A DNA stretch of 22,880 nucleotides from Patescibacteria group bacterium (lineage in GTDB: Bacteria > Patescibacteriota > Gracilibacteria > Peribacterales > Peribacteraceae): positions 1-22,880 of the forward strand of contig JAHISE010000082.1 of NCBI GenBank assembly GCA_018818235.1. Direction: 5' to 3'. Positions 7,601 through 12,892 of the stretch are shown piece by piece. The notes under the pieces were generated by a model. It did no database searches. It was not told where the DNA came from and was given only the letters and a program-made list of their open reading frames with translations. The number at the start of each line of letters is the position of its first letter. Position 1 is the first letter of the stretch. A program made the position numbers and the translations under genes.

Positions 7601-9494
7601 AGCCTTCTGCAGTTCTGTATTCCTGCATTACTGCCTTATCAAGTTTTAACCATTTGAGGGAAGAAACGTTAGAAAGAGATCCCAAAGCTTCTTTAGTATC
7701 TTCCAGCTTTTCAATTAGTTCTTTTCGTTTTGTCTCTAAATCTCTGTCCAATGTGGATTTCTGTACATCTTCAATAGGATCCATTCTCCAGATTGCACCA
7801 CTTATTACATCTTCTGCAAAATATTTTAATTGAGCCAGATTTGCAGGCAGGTCTGCCATTTGTATTGGTATCCCATCCTTTTGGAGTATTTCGTTGTCTC
7901 TTAATACCTTTGCCATTTCTTCTCCAAGTACTGCTTTTGTCTGATCAAAAGTATTTGAGTCATCTGTAAGCATTTGCGAAGCTTGGTCGAATGTTTGACC
8001 ATAATTCGCAATCAGTATGTCGGTATCATTCCTGAATTTCTTTGCAGTTTCTATCACACTTTTGTCCTCATATTTATTCAAATTCTTAACAAGTGATCCT
8101 GCCCTTTCCAGAAAATCCGGATGATTTGGATCCGGTAAAAAGCCATCTTGCAGTCTTGCAAGTCTGAGTTGAGCATCCTGTTGTTCATTCTCCGAAGCTC
8201 CATTTCCACCTTTGGCTGTTCGTTCCAGTTTCTCACGATCAGCGCAATAGCCGGTATCGAATATATGATTTGCCGCAGTGAGAGCTTCATCGAATGATAC
8301 CCCGTGCTCTTGCTCAAATGCTTTTTCAAATTTCAGCATATTATCTCCTTCCCGCAAATCCCCATGTTTCTTAGATTCCGATATAAAACTTTGTACTTCT
8401 TTAACAGTTTTTGTATGAATTTTATTTGCTTTGGCATTTATCTTTTGTTGGAGATCAAGTTTAAGAATATGCACATGATTCTTCATCGCATCAGTTTGAT
8501 CTTTGTCCCAAGCAGGTTCTTTTCGTAAGTCGCTCTGAATTCCTACTAATTCTCTGATACATGAGCTTTTATCGGTGAATGATATACGTTCAATATTTTC
8601 TTCTTTAAGTGTTCTCCACGCGCCTGTAAGCTCAGGAATATTTTGAGCCAAAGTGTTTAATAGCTCTTCAATTGCAGGTATATCAGTTTCATCTCTACCC
8701 AATAATGCGGCAAGTCTTTCGTTTTTACTTGCACCTAGCTCAGCCTCCAGCTTTGGTAACGCATGTCTTAGAATTTTTGTTCGGGCAAATAGCAGTTTAT
8801 TGTTTAGATACTCTTCGTCTGTTTCACCTTCGGATCTGATATGTTCTTCTTGTGCAAATTTATCACGTCTATTGCAATGAGATATAGGATCTTCCAGATT
8901 GCCAATAAATTGTATTTCGAATTCAGGATCACTAAGAAGTTCCGATAGAATGTATTTGCGAGCTTGGGATTGCGGTCCGTCTTGTACAACATTCATGGTT
9001 CTGAGAGCGCTTACAGGATCTATACTCGGATCGACTTGCACTTTCTGGCCACCATCTTCTTGCTCGAACCTTAAATTATATCTTCCTGCAGCTCGTCCCA
9101 ATATATCTGCAACCCTTTTGTGTTGAGCCATATTCCAGAGGTTTGCGTGTGACAACGTGTAATACCAAATTTCCGGAGCACCTATAACGTTTTCCATTTC
9201 CGGTATGGCTTTTCTTGTTTGCTCGGATGTTTCTTGTCTTAACGGATCTATTGATCCTGCGTTATCAATAAATCGATCTACGGCAGATTCAGGAGATTCA
9301 TTTGCACCTTCGTTAGCGGGAACAGTTGTATCATCGCGATTATCATCAGAAAACCCACAAAGCCTTTTTTCTTTGAACCAAGAAACACTCCCTCCGATAT
9401 GATCGGGGGAGCTTGCTGCAAAGTGCCCAACACGCATACTGCGCATTGGGTTACAGTTTACAGATCCGAATAATCTTGTCAAATATTTTTTCAT
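4647..9494 (-). CDS. Giant protein with HEXXH zinc-metalloprotease motif
   Basis: I do not recognise the family of this 1615-residue protein. Visible features: HEWGH at residues 716-720 in SIVGHEWGHALVHM, a classical zinc-protease signature; a glutamate pair at about 806-807 in KLAEELVMSFSE that could supply the third zinc ligand; a highly acidic, low-complexity linker at about 879-920; long charged helical stretches before and after. There is no signal peptide or membrane segment, so it is probably cytoplasmic or carried by a partner. It starts at ATG 9494 overlapping the previous gene by 44 nt; ATG 9446, 4 nt after that gene's stop, is an equally good start and would remove 16 residues. The upstream neighbour is a two-helix membrane protein likely in the same transcript. 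Existence as a gene is certain; protease activity is inference from one motif. Confidence 0.8.
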   Translation of the reverse strand: MKKYLTRLFGSVNCNPMRSMRVGHFAASSPDHIGGSVSWFKEKRLCGFSDDNRDDTTVPANEGANESPESAVDRFIDNAGSIDPLRQETSEQTRKAIPEMENVIGAPEIWYYTLSHANLWNMAQHKRVADILGRAAGRYNLRFEQEDGGQKVQVDPSIDPVSALRTMNVVQDGPQSQARKYILSELLSDPEFEIQFIGNLEDPISHCNRRDKFAQEEHIRSEGETDEEYLNNKLLFARTKILRHALPKLEAELGASKNERLAALLGRDETDIPAIEELLNTLAQNIPELTGAWRTLKEENIERISFTDKSSCIRELVGIQSDLRKEPAWDKDQTDAMKNHVHILKLDLQQKINAKANKIHTKTVKEVQSFISESKKHGDLREGDNMLKFEKAFEQEHGVSFDEALTAANHIFDTGYCADREKLERTAKGGNGASENEQQDAQLRLARLQDGFLPDPNHPDFLERAGSLVKNLNKYEDKSVIETAKKFRNDTDILIANYGQTFDQASQMLTDDSNTFDQTKAVLGEEMAKVLRDNEILQKDGIPIQMADLPANLAQLKYFAEDVISGAIWRMDPIEDVQKSTLDRDLETKRKELIEKLEDTKEALGSLSNVSSLKWLKLDKAVMQEYRTAEGYLKDYIPACENEKKATQTLNLVDETVDNLTTLAKFIEAGHQVVEDTSISVKGKCVISNDPNTPVIIVINPDRFKSGDTKESIVGHEWGHALVHMITTGTKIMEGAPVFEDILNDVRSTEEGRKALKEAEEAWGIKGSHKTILEFWYATHDIDPPSKASASDKRKAEAYYNQKLAEELVMSFSEMKEEQNRQGPDYDPGHDSRRFHAATRNLWNVLNTSSGSARTSYLSESEATALNKLNTSFATMEMFAADDEADEDADDADTSGTESETEAANEAGAVAATPEGEKITSETSVFTKLENIKFQLHKINEIANIPMLKQNQGLLENRDRIRTMYNRSLHIYRNGDDPETGRTVENPETDPWFTDAIKRFNEYVNKYVEDLTKEIKKNRDLSSEKPRPKTLFEKIFVQTKWVSLMDVKKMVDDSLENMKRMWERRSQRARNHMAGVITDLIPDNDIPLLSYLGRLKYEVRRQEQDNEQEEVGVWEKAFEHLGPIQLLQKLSDVKSNQDRDKMKAIMNLLAKVGRIDWENEKIWDALSKLSNYDIPHEICTLDRFTREAWLEKVISDIWPTDTDLFYKWQNSNATSFKSKREEYEDFANVRANTGEMQYELNTQLKLYTEWAIGSKKKGPIPEDVNPYKYEKILHYAMANGKMSMADKFFYLIQGLDVGLLPLERLNVLNAELIKGGFPFIDFFTGKNNSRHEIRQIAIKMRETEEWQSENRYKPGQKAKIWLELVLARDEDTRSRAAKILGARGNEIDHEDIPMLTSILNMSEMDELLKRQGGDRYRVTQEGLKNAYAGFGTVFRTYSQLAFLSKQPNSGVYFAEEDATIFGKRMLSYILFDNIVPGAAAAGRPSLSWGQIEGEHMPSGGDRRPKDFRNTNNEIVGSIIEGFGFGDISIGGDKVVPIKQYVAHLRGGKGGDCTKADLELASKAFEIQFVNTLKDDPERLASILSGFAQRENFYNEGQTIQASEVKLMRQLSAQSN

Positions 9495-9939
9495 GTTTGT
9501 TTGTTAGTTCCGGCATTAAATTGGATAAAACCATACGGAGCTTTTGTTTATCCGTTGATCCCAGAGAAAGCTCAATATCTTTTTGTTTACCTTCATTGCG
9601 TTGAATATGAAGTTCATTGTAGTTAGATAATTTAAGTATCCAGAATCCGGTGCAGGAAGCAATTGGTGTAAAATCATCATCAAATTGGATACCGTTACTG
9701 CGTATTTCGATTGTTTTTTTAGGAATCGGCTCGTGATGGGTGTAAACAAAGGCAACTGTTAAAAGAACAATAACCAATGTAAAGCTCCATGCATTACTAA
9801 TTATGCTGTAGGTAAGAAGTAATCCCAATACCACAGCTGCGCTTATATACCACTTTTTCCCACGTTCATGCTCTTGTCTGATTACGGCTGTCCAGCTGAG
9901 CAAAGGAGGTTCTTGTTGTGGTTGTATGTTTGTGTCCAT
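9451..9939 (-). CDS. Two-helix membrane protein of unknown function
   Basis: The 162-residue product has a cytoplasmic N-terminus (WTAVIRQEHERGKKW), two closely spaced membrane helices at about residues 30-47 and 51-67, and then about 95 soluble residues with alternating beta-like segments (KKTIEIRSNGIQFDDDF, FWILKLSNYNELHIQRN). The arrangement resembles small Patescibacteria proteins with a PH-like soluble domain, but I cannot name the family with confidence. It precedes and overlaps or abuts the giant HEWGH protein, so the two may work together at the membrane. No Shine-Dalgarno is visible before ATG 9939. Confidence 0.75.
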   Translation of the reverse strand: MDTNIQPQQEPPLLSWTAVIRQEHERGKKWYISAAVVLGLLLTYSIISNAWSFTLVIVLLTVAFVYTHHEPIPKKTIEIRSNGIQFDDDFTPIASCTGFWILKLSNYNELHIQRNEGKQKDIELSLGSTDKQKLRMVLSNLMPELTNKHEKIFDKIIRICKL

Positions 9940-10046
9940 GTTTGGGTGAGTAAATATTCAACTAATCCTTATAGTTTAGCGGAAATCTTCGGTTTTGTCC
10001 TCTTTGGTGGGTTGCGGTAATATTAGTATTGTTGTGTAAAAATAAA

Positions 10047-10172
10047 GGAATACTGGAATATTGGAGTACTGGAATATTGGAGTACTGGAATATTGGGGTT
10101 TTGTTTTTCATGCACAAATATCGATTCATGCTCATGTTAGGCCCAATATTCGAATATTCCAATACTCTCCTC
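10047..10172. repeat. Intergenic inverted repeat array, GGAATATTGGAGTACT family
   Basis: Left arm: three tandem units of about 19 nt, each TACTGGAATATTGG plus AG or similar (10047-10097). Right arm: CCCAATATTCG and AATATTCCAATACTC (10141-10168). The arms are separated by about 45 nt. It lies between comF and the membrane-protein gene on the minus strand. The same word family recurs before thrS (17188-17268). Confidence 0.75.
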
Positions 10173-10799
10173 TTACCCATGAGCTACTACCCATCCCGCT
10201 ACGAATTTCACCCCAGCCCTCTTCAGCGCCCCCGCACATTCGTCCAGAGTAGCGCCTGTTGTAGACAAATCATCAATCAAGATAACTCGAGGTGGAGGAT
10301 TCTTCGATGTACTCACAAAAGCATCCTTGAGCGCAACTAAACGCTGCGCCCGATTCCTTTTCATTTGATATCCGGTTGGGCGAGTTCTATAAAGAATATT
10401 GGTGATTGGAATATTGGTTTCTCTGCTTACGATTGTTGCGAGTAATTCAGCCTGATTAAACCCACGTGAAAATTTTCGTGACCAATGTAATGGGACAGGG
10501 CAAAGAACCGAATCGGAGAGTGGGGGAGTATTAAATAGCATCAATTTTGCCAAGTCATCTGCAAGAGGTTTGATTCTATTGTATTTGAAAGTGTGAATCG
10601 CTTTATGTAGGTACGGGCAACCTTGATAATCACTTCCCGCATAAATCGCATCAATATTTTTAAGTCCTCTTGATCGAAGCTGCTCAGTATTTTCGGTTAT
10701 CGGGTAAGAGGAAAGTTCAGATCGTTCAAGCTCCGTGATCCACTCGCCACTTTTTCCGGAGAGGGAGCGTTGGGGGAAGAGGAGGTCGAGGAGGGGCAT
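10173..10799 (-). CDS. comF: ComF-family phosphoribosyltransferase-like protein
   Basis: ComF proteins act in DNA uptake for natural transformation and carry a type I phosphoribosyltransferase fold. The 208-residue product has CPVPLHWSRKFSRGFNQAELLA (quoted as CPVPLHWSRK then FSRGFNQAELLA, about residues 100-121) and the PRPP-binding loop VILIDDLSTTGATL at 172-185. The N-terminus LLFPQRSLSGKSGEWIT replaces the Cys-rich zinc finger of Firmicutes and Proteobacteria ComF, as I expect for Patescibacteria. ATG 10799 is preferred over TTG 10817 because a TATACT box lies 8 nt before it and homology starts there. It is the first gene of a minus-strand run toward dut. Confidence 0.88.
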   Translation of the reverse strand: MPLLDLLFPQRSLSGKSGEWITELERSELSSYPITENTEQLRSRGLKNIDAIYAGSDYQGCPYLHKAIHTFKYNRIKPLADDLAKLMLFNTPPLSDSVLCPVPLHWSRKFSRGFNQAELLATIVSRETNIPITNILYRTRPTGYQMKRNRAQRLVALKDAFVSTSKNPPPRVILIDDLSTTGATLDECAGALKRAGVKFVAGWVVAHG

Positions 10800-10807
10800 A
10801 GTGGGGG

Positions 10808-10813
10808 AGTATA
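10808..10813 (-). promoter_or_regulatory. -10 box TATACT for comF, leaderless-type
   Basis: On the minus strand, TATACT is followed by CCCCCACT and then the ATG at 10799. The -35 zone, 17 nt further upstream, falls in the arm of the hairpin at 10831-10868. Confidence 0.55.
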
Positions 10814-10830
10814 GCAAAAAATTAGATATA

Positions 10831-10868
10831 GAAAACCAGCGCAGGGATACTTCCCTGCGATGGTTTTC
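10831..10868. repeat. Strong hairpin upstream of comF
   Basis: GAAAACCA, one unpaired base, CGCAGGGA, loop TACT, TCCCTGCG, one unpaired base, TGGTTTTC: 16 pairs. There is no T-run on either side that would make a good terminator. It overlaps the probable -35 zone of comF, so it may be a regulatory site. Confidence 0.6.
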
Positions 10869-10945
10869 TAGGTATATTCATTAATTAATATATTAATTAG
10901 GATGACTCATCAATATATCAATTAATTGGTATATTTTAGAGCTTA
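10869..10945. repeat. AT-rich inverted repeat array
   Basis: GGTATATTCATTAATTAAT and ATATTAATTAGGATGA (10871-10906) face TCATCAATATATCAATTAAT and TGGTATATT (10907-10935). It follows the same plan of repeated words and their inverse seen in other gaps, with a pure A/T vocabulary. Confidence 0.5.
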
Positions 10946-11021
10946 ATCAGTCTCAAGCTGACCTCACCCCTAGAAGATGCCCATTGTGTACTGCCCATCT
11001 CCACTTGTCTTCCCTCTCCCC

Positions 11022-11075
11022 CTCTCCAATCGACCTCACCCCCGGCCCCTCTCCTCTGAGGAGGAGAGGGGAGCT
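11022..11075. repeat. Left inverted repeat of the DUF559 unit
   Basis: Begins CTCTCCAATCGACCTCACC, continues CCCGGCCCCTCTCC and ends in the hairpin arm GAGGAGAGGGGAGCT. The exact inverse is at 11570-11623 except for one base. Confidence 0.85.
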
Positions 11076-11120
11076 CTGCTTTTGAATGTTGGGGGATAGC
11101 GGAGTAAGCTCTGCTGTCCT

Positions 11121-11540
11121 ATGGATCATGAAACAAAGCATCAGTTGTATAGAAAGAATAAGTGTCGCTTCACAAAAAAGCTCAGGCGTATAATGACGCC
11201 TGAAGAAAAGATTCTATGGAATGTATTACGCAATCGTCAGTGCAGAGGATTAAAGTTTCGCAGACAGGTAAATATTGGACCTTACATAGCAGATTTTATA
11301 TGCAAAGAGCATCTTGTTGTGGTCGAAATAGATGGGCTGATTCATGAAAAAGAAGAACAGAGAGAACACGATGACATCAGAGACAAGTATTTTATAGAAC
11401 GAGGTTATAAAATTCTCAGAATTACCAATGATGAAGTTCATCAATCGGTGCCAATCGTTCTTAGAAAAATCTATATTTTTATAAAATCACATAGTATATC
11501 AACAGAGCTTTCACAGAGGGTAGAAGAAACTCCGCAATAG
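11121..11540 (+). CDS. DUF559 endonuclease-like protein (Vsr/PD-(D/E)XK type)
   Basis: The 139-residue product has the family pattern LRRIMTPEEKILWNVLR (21-37), GLKFRRQVNIGPYIADF (43-59), then LVVVEIDGLIH (65-75) and RGYKILRITNDEV (94-106). D58, E69 and D71 are the likely metal-binding residues of the PD-(D/E)XK-type fold shared with Vsr mismatch endonuclease. The substrate of these free-standing proteins is not known. It is the only gene between two exact inverted repeats and has a small hairpin right after its stop codon (AGAAAACAA / TTGTTTTCT, 11539-11558). No Shine-Dalgarno is visible before ATG 11121. Family assignment is good; its role in moving the repeat is inference. Confidence 0.88.
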   Translation: MDHETKHQLYRKNKCRFTKKLRRIMTPEEKILWNVLRNRQCRGLKFRRQVNIGPYIADFICKEHLVVVEIDGLIHEKEEQREHDDIRDKYFIERGYKILRITNDEVHQSVPIVLRKIYIFIKSHSISTELSQRVEETPQ

Positions 11541-11569
11541 AAAACAAGTTTGTTTTCTCCAATAGGATA

Positions 11570-11623
11570 AGCTCCCCTCTCCTCCTCAGAGGAGAGGGGC
11601 CGGGGGTGAGGTCGGTTGGAGAG
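11570..11623. repeat. Right inverted repeat of the DUF559 unit
   Basis: Begins AGCTCCCCTCTCCTCCTCAG, continues through GGCCGGGGGTGAGGTCG and ends GTTGGAGAG; inverse of 11022-11075. Confidence 0.85.
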
Positions 11624-11721
11624 GAGCAGGCGCTCCAATGCGGTGAGGTCAAATAGCTATGAAATAAAACCAATACCACCTTGTTGAATAAACACAGAAT
11701 TGCTAATCTTCTTAAGCTTTA

Positions 11722-11783
11722 GGGCAATTAGCTCCCACCTTCGCTCCGCTTCGCGGAGGCTACGGTGGGCAGGCAGCTGGTTT
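11722..11783 (+). pseudogene. tRNA-Val 5' fragment interrupted by hairpin element copy 3
   Basis: GGGCAATTAGCTC (11722-11734) and AGCTGGTT (11775-11782) are identical to the first 21 bases of the intact tRNA-Val at 11807, but are separated by 40 nt of hairpin element. The fragment stops in the D loop. Its complement, a 3' fragment beginning TAGAGC, lies at 12148, so together they could be one tRNA gene split by the intact tRNA plus the GIY-YIG gene. Confidence 0.75.
11735..11774. repeat. 40-nt hairpin element, copy 3, inside a tRNA fragment
   Basis: Outer stem (C)CCACC / GGTGG(G), TTCG, inner stem CTCCGC / GCGGAG with loop TTC, GCTAC, tail CAGGC. Because the surrounding tRNA sequence is known from the intact copy, the ends of the element are defined to within one ambiguous C. 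Confidence 0.85.
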
Positions 11784-11806
11784 GATCCTTGCACTTAGGT
11801 TTATGT

Positions 11807-11883
11807 GGGCAATTAGCTCAGCTGGTTAGAGCGTCTCGTTGACATCGAGGAGGTCACTGGTTCGAATCCAGTATTGCCCACCA
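11807..11883 (+). tRNA. tRNA-Val (anticodon GAC)
   Basis: Complete 77-nt cloverleaf. The acceptor stem is GGGCAAT / ATTGCCC, discriminator A, and CCA is encoded (11881-11883). The D arm contains TAGCTCAGCTGGTTAGAGC, the anticodon stem pairs TCTCG with CGAGG around TTGACAT, giving anticodon GAC, and the T arm is ACTGG / CCAGT around TTCGAAT. All stems pair, so it should be functional. It is flanked by a 5' fragment (11722) and a 3' fragment (12148) of the same gene. Confidence 0.96.
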
Positions 11884-11901
11884 GATAATTATCAACATAA
11901 T

Positions 11902-12147
11902 ATGTATTACGTTTATGTTCTTCAAAATTCCCAAGGCATCCTTTACAAAGGTCAAACAAGCGACCTTATAAAACGAATTCAACAACACAATGATCCTAAT
12001 AGTTCTTTGTCATACACAAGAAACAGAGGGCCATGGACTCTTGTGTACAAAGAGGAATTATTAACAAGATCAGAAGCAATACAAAAAGAGAAATTCTTAA
12101 AAACTGGTAAGGGTCGTGATTTCTTAAAAGCAATTGTCGATCAATAA
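11902..12147 (+). CDS. GIY-YIG nuclease family protein (UPF0213/YhbQ-like)
   Basis: The 81-residue product is a minimal single-domain GIY-YIG nuclease: MYYVYVLQN provides the GIY strand, LYKGQTSDLIKRIQQHN the YIG strand (Y15-K16-G17, so the Ile is Lys) with the expected catalytic Arg25, and RSEAIQKEKFLK the helix with catalytic Glu63. The closing KTGKGRDFLK is usual for the family. The start at ATG 11902 gives the standard N-terminus and lies 18 nt after the tRNA-Val CCA. The stop TAA at 12145-12147 abuts a partial repeat of the tRNA. This compact packing between tRNA sequence on both sides suggests it moved together with tRNA sequence, as homing-type nucleases do; that is inference. Confidence 0.88.
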   Translation: MYYVYVLQNSQGILYKGQTSDLIKRIQQHNDPNSSLSYTRNRGPWTLVYKEELLTRSEAIQKEKFLKTGKGRDFLKAIVDQ

Positions 12148-12207
12148 TAGAGCTTCGCGTTGATCCGCCTAGGCGGATCACTGGTTCGAATCCAGTATTG
12201 CCCACCA
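12148..12207 (+). pseudogene. tRNA-Val 3' fragment with a palindrome in the anticodon arm
   Basis: TAGAGC followed by TTCGCGTTGA corresponds to tRNA positions 11827-11842 (TAGAGC, GTCTCGTTGA). The last 30 nt (12178-12207, TCACTGGTTCG through GCCCACCA) are identical to 11854-11883. The anticodon arm has been replaced by the perfect palindrome TGATCCGCCTAGGCGGATCA (12161-12180). It cannot form a cloverleaf because the acceptor and D 5' strands are missing. Confidence 0.85.
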
Positions 12208-12412
12208 TCCTTCGCGAAGCGAAGGATGCCGACCATAGTCTCCTGGACTCAATGTATTCAAGAACTTGCAGGTCGCTTCGACTTCGGATGGCAAGCCACG
12301 TCAGTCGTGACTGATCGTGGCAAGCCAACCAGCAGCGAAGGTTGGCTAAACTTAGTTCTGACTTATTATCTTCGTAAAGCAACAAATAACAGTTCAATCT
12401 AATTTTAATTGT
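12208..12412. other. Gene-free stretch with three hairpins
   Basis: No convincing reading frame. Just after the tRNA fragment is CATCCTTCGC, GAA, GCGAAGGATG (12205-12227, overlapping the CCA). Then GCCACG-TCAGTC facing GACTGA-CGTGGC with a one-base bulge (12295-12321) and AGCCAACC facing GGTTGGCT (12323-12347). The last two are adjacent, so a plus-strand transcript would be strongly folded. No known RNA family was recognised. Confidence 0.5.
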
Positions 12413-12416
12413 AATA

Positions 12417-12446
12417 AAAGCCACACACATCCCTGTGTGTGGCTTT
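12417..12446. terminator. Bidirectional terminator hairpin
   Basis: AAAGCCACACACA, loop TCCC, TGTGTGTGGCTTT: 13 perfect pairs with A/T ends, so a T-run follows on either strand. It lies 30 nt downstream of the minus-strand gene that ends at 12477 and also downstream of the plus-strand tRNA/GIY-YIG region. Confidence 0.75.
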
Positions 12447-12476
12447 GCAATCTGAAATGCATTCACAACTTGCAGT

Positions 12477-12668
12477 CTATGGTGACCAGCCATCTTCCCA
12501 ACTGCCGGAGATGCTCGGCTTGCGACTCATGATGTCGCGGATCTGTCTCTGAGCATTTTGAATCGTGCTCAGTGCAGTGTTCCTTTCCGATCCTTCGTAC
12601 CGCTTGTACTTGTCGATGTGATCTCGAATTGTTCTGCGATGGCTTTCAACTGCTTGTTTCTCGTCCAT
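12477..12668 (-). CDS. Small hypothetical protein, 63 residues
   Basis: Not recognised. The sequence is hydrophilic and mostly helical: MDEKQAVESHRRTIRDHI, a KYKRYEGSERNTALSTIQNA segment and a RQIRDIMSR helix, ending in GSWEDGWSP. There is no signal peptide or membrane segment. Support for it being real: a good Shine-Dalgarno (AAGAGGAAG, 5 nt before ATG 12668), rare in this window, and a strong terminator directly downstream at 12417-12446. It stands alone on the minus strand, divergent from the methyltransferase gene. Confidence 0.6.
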   Translation of the reverse strand: MDEKQAVESHRRTIRDHIDKYKRYEGSERNTALSTIQNAQRQIRDIMSRKPSISGSWEDGWSP

Positions 12669-12774
12669 TTGAACTTCCTCTTAGATTAACAAATGTGGAA
12701 ATTGAAAGGAAAAACAGGATTTGTTGCATTACCTCCTTTTAGTGGAAACTTAGTGACTGTCAAAGAACGCATTT

Positions 12775-12843
12775 CAGATCAGGCCTTCATCCGTATATAG
12801 GTTCCTTCCATGGGATGAAGTATCTGACCATGTGCCTTTTTTT
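12775..12843 (+). promoter_or_regulatory. Nested stem followed by a T-run
   Basis: TCAGAT (12775-12780) and CTTCATCC (12785-12792) face GGATGAAG (12813-12820) and ATCTGA (12822-12827); a run of seven or more T follows shortly after CCATGTGCC. It lies in the 224-nt gap between divergent genes, ahead of the methyltransferase promoter. It could be a terminator of an unseen short transcript or an attenuator; no family recognised. Confidence 0.4.
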
Positions 12844-12892
12844 GCTATAGTCAACACATTCGAAACGATATTCAACAGATATATTTATAAGA

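Larger units (their letters stand above)
10960..11650. mobile_element. DUF559 unit: endonuclease gene between inverted repeats
   Basis: Outer ends are GACCTCACC (10960-10968) and its inverse GGTGAGGTC (11642-11650). Inside lie long inverted repeats, 11022-11075 and 11570-11623, identical over 45 nt (11031-11075 against 11570-11614) and continuing 9 nt further with one mismatch. Each is a hairpin (CCCCTCTCCTC / GAGGAGAGGGG, loop TGAG) with a conserved tail ACCTCACCCCCGG. Only the DUF559 gene lies between. The plan resembles a REP-pair unit with a nuclease in place of a RAYT transposase. No target duplication was found, so mobility is inference. Confidence 0.65.

Noticed and set aside
12148..12207. 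A second functional tRNA gene
   Set aside because: It lacks the 5' acceptor strand and D arm start, and its anticodon arm is replaced by a palindrome.
12646..12729. Minus-strand 27-codon frame (MQQILFFLSI...) with a strong AAAGGAGG ahead of it, overlapping the start of the 63-residue gene
   Set aside because: The AGGAGG is only 2 nt from the ATG, which is too close, and the frame ends just inside the next gene; a leader peptide cannot be excluded but is not supported.
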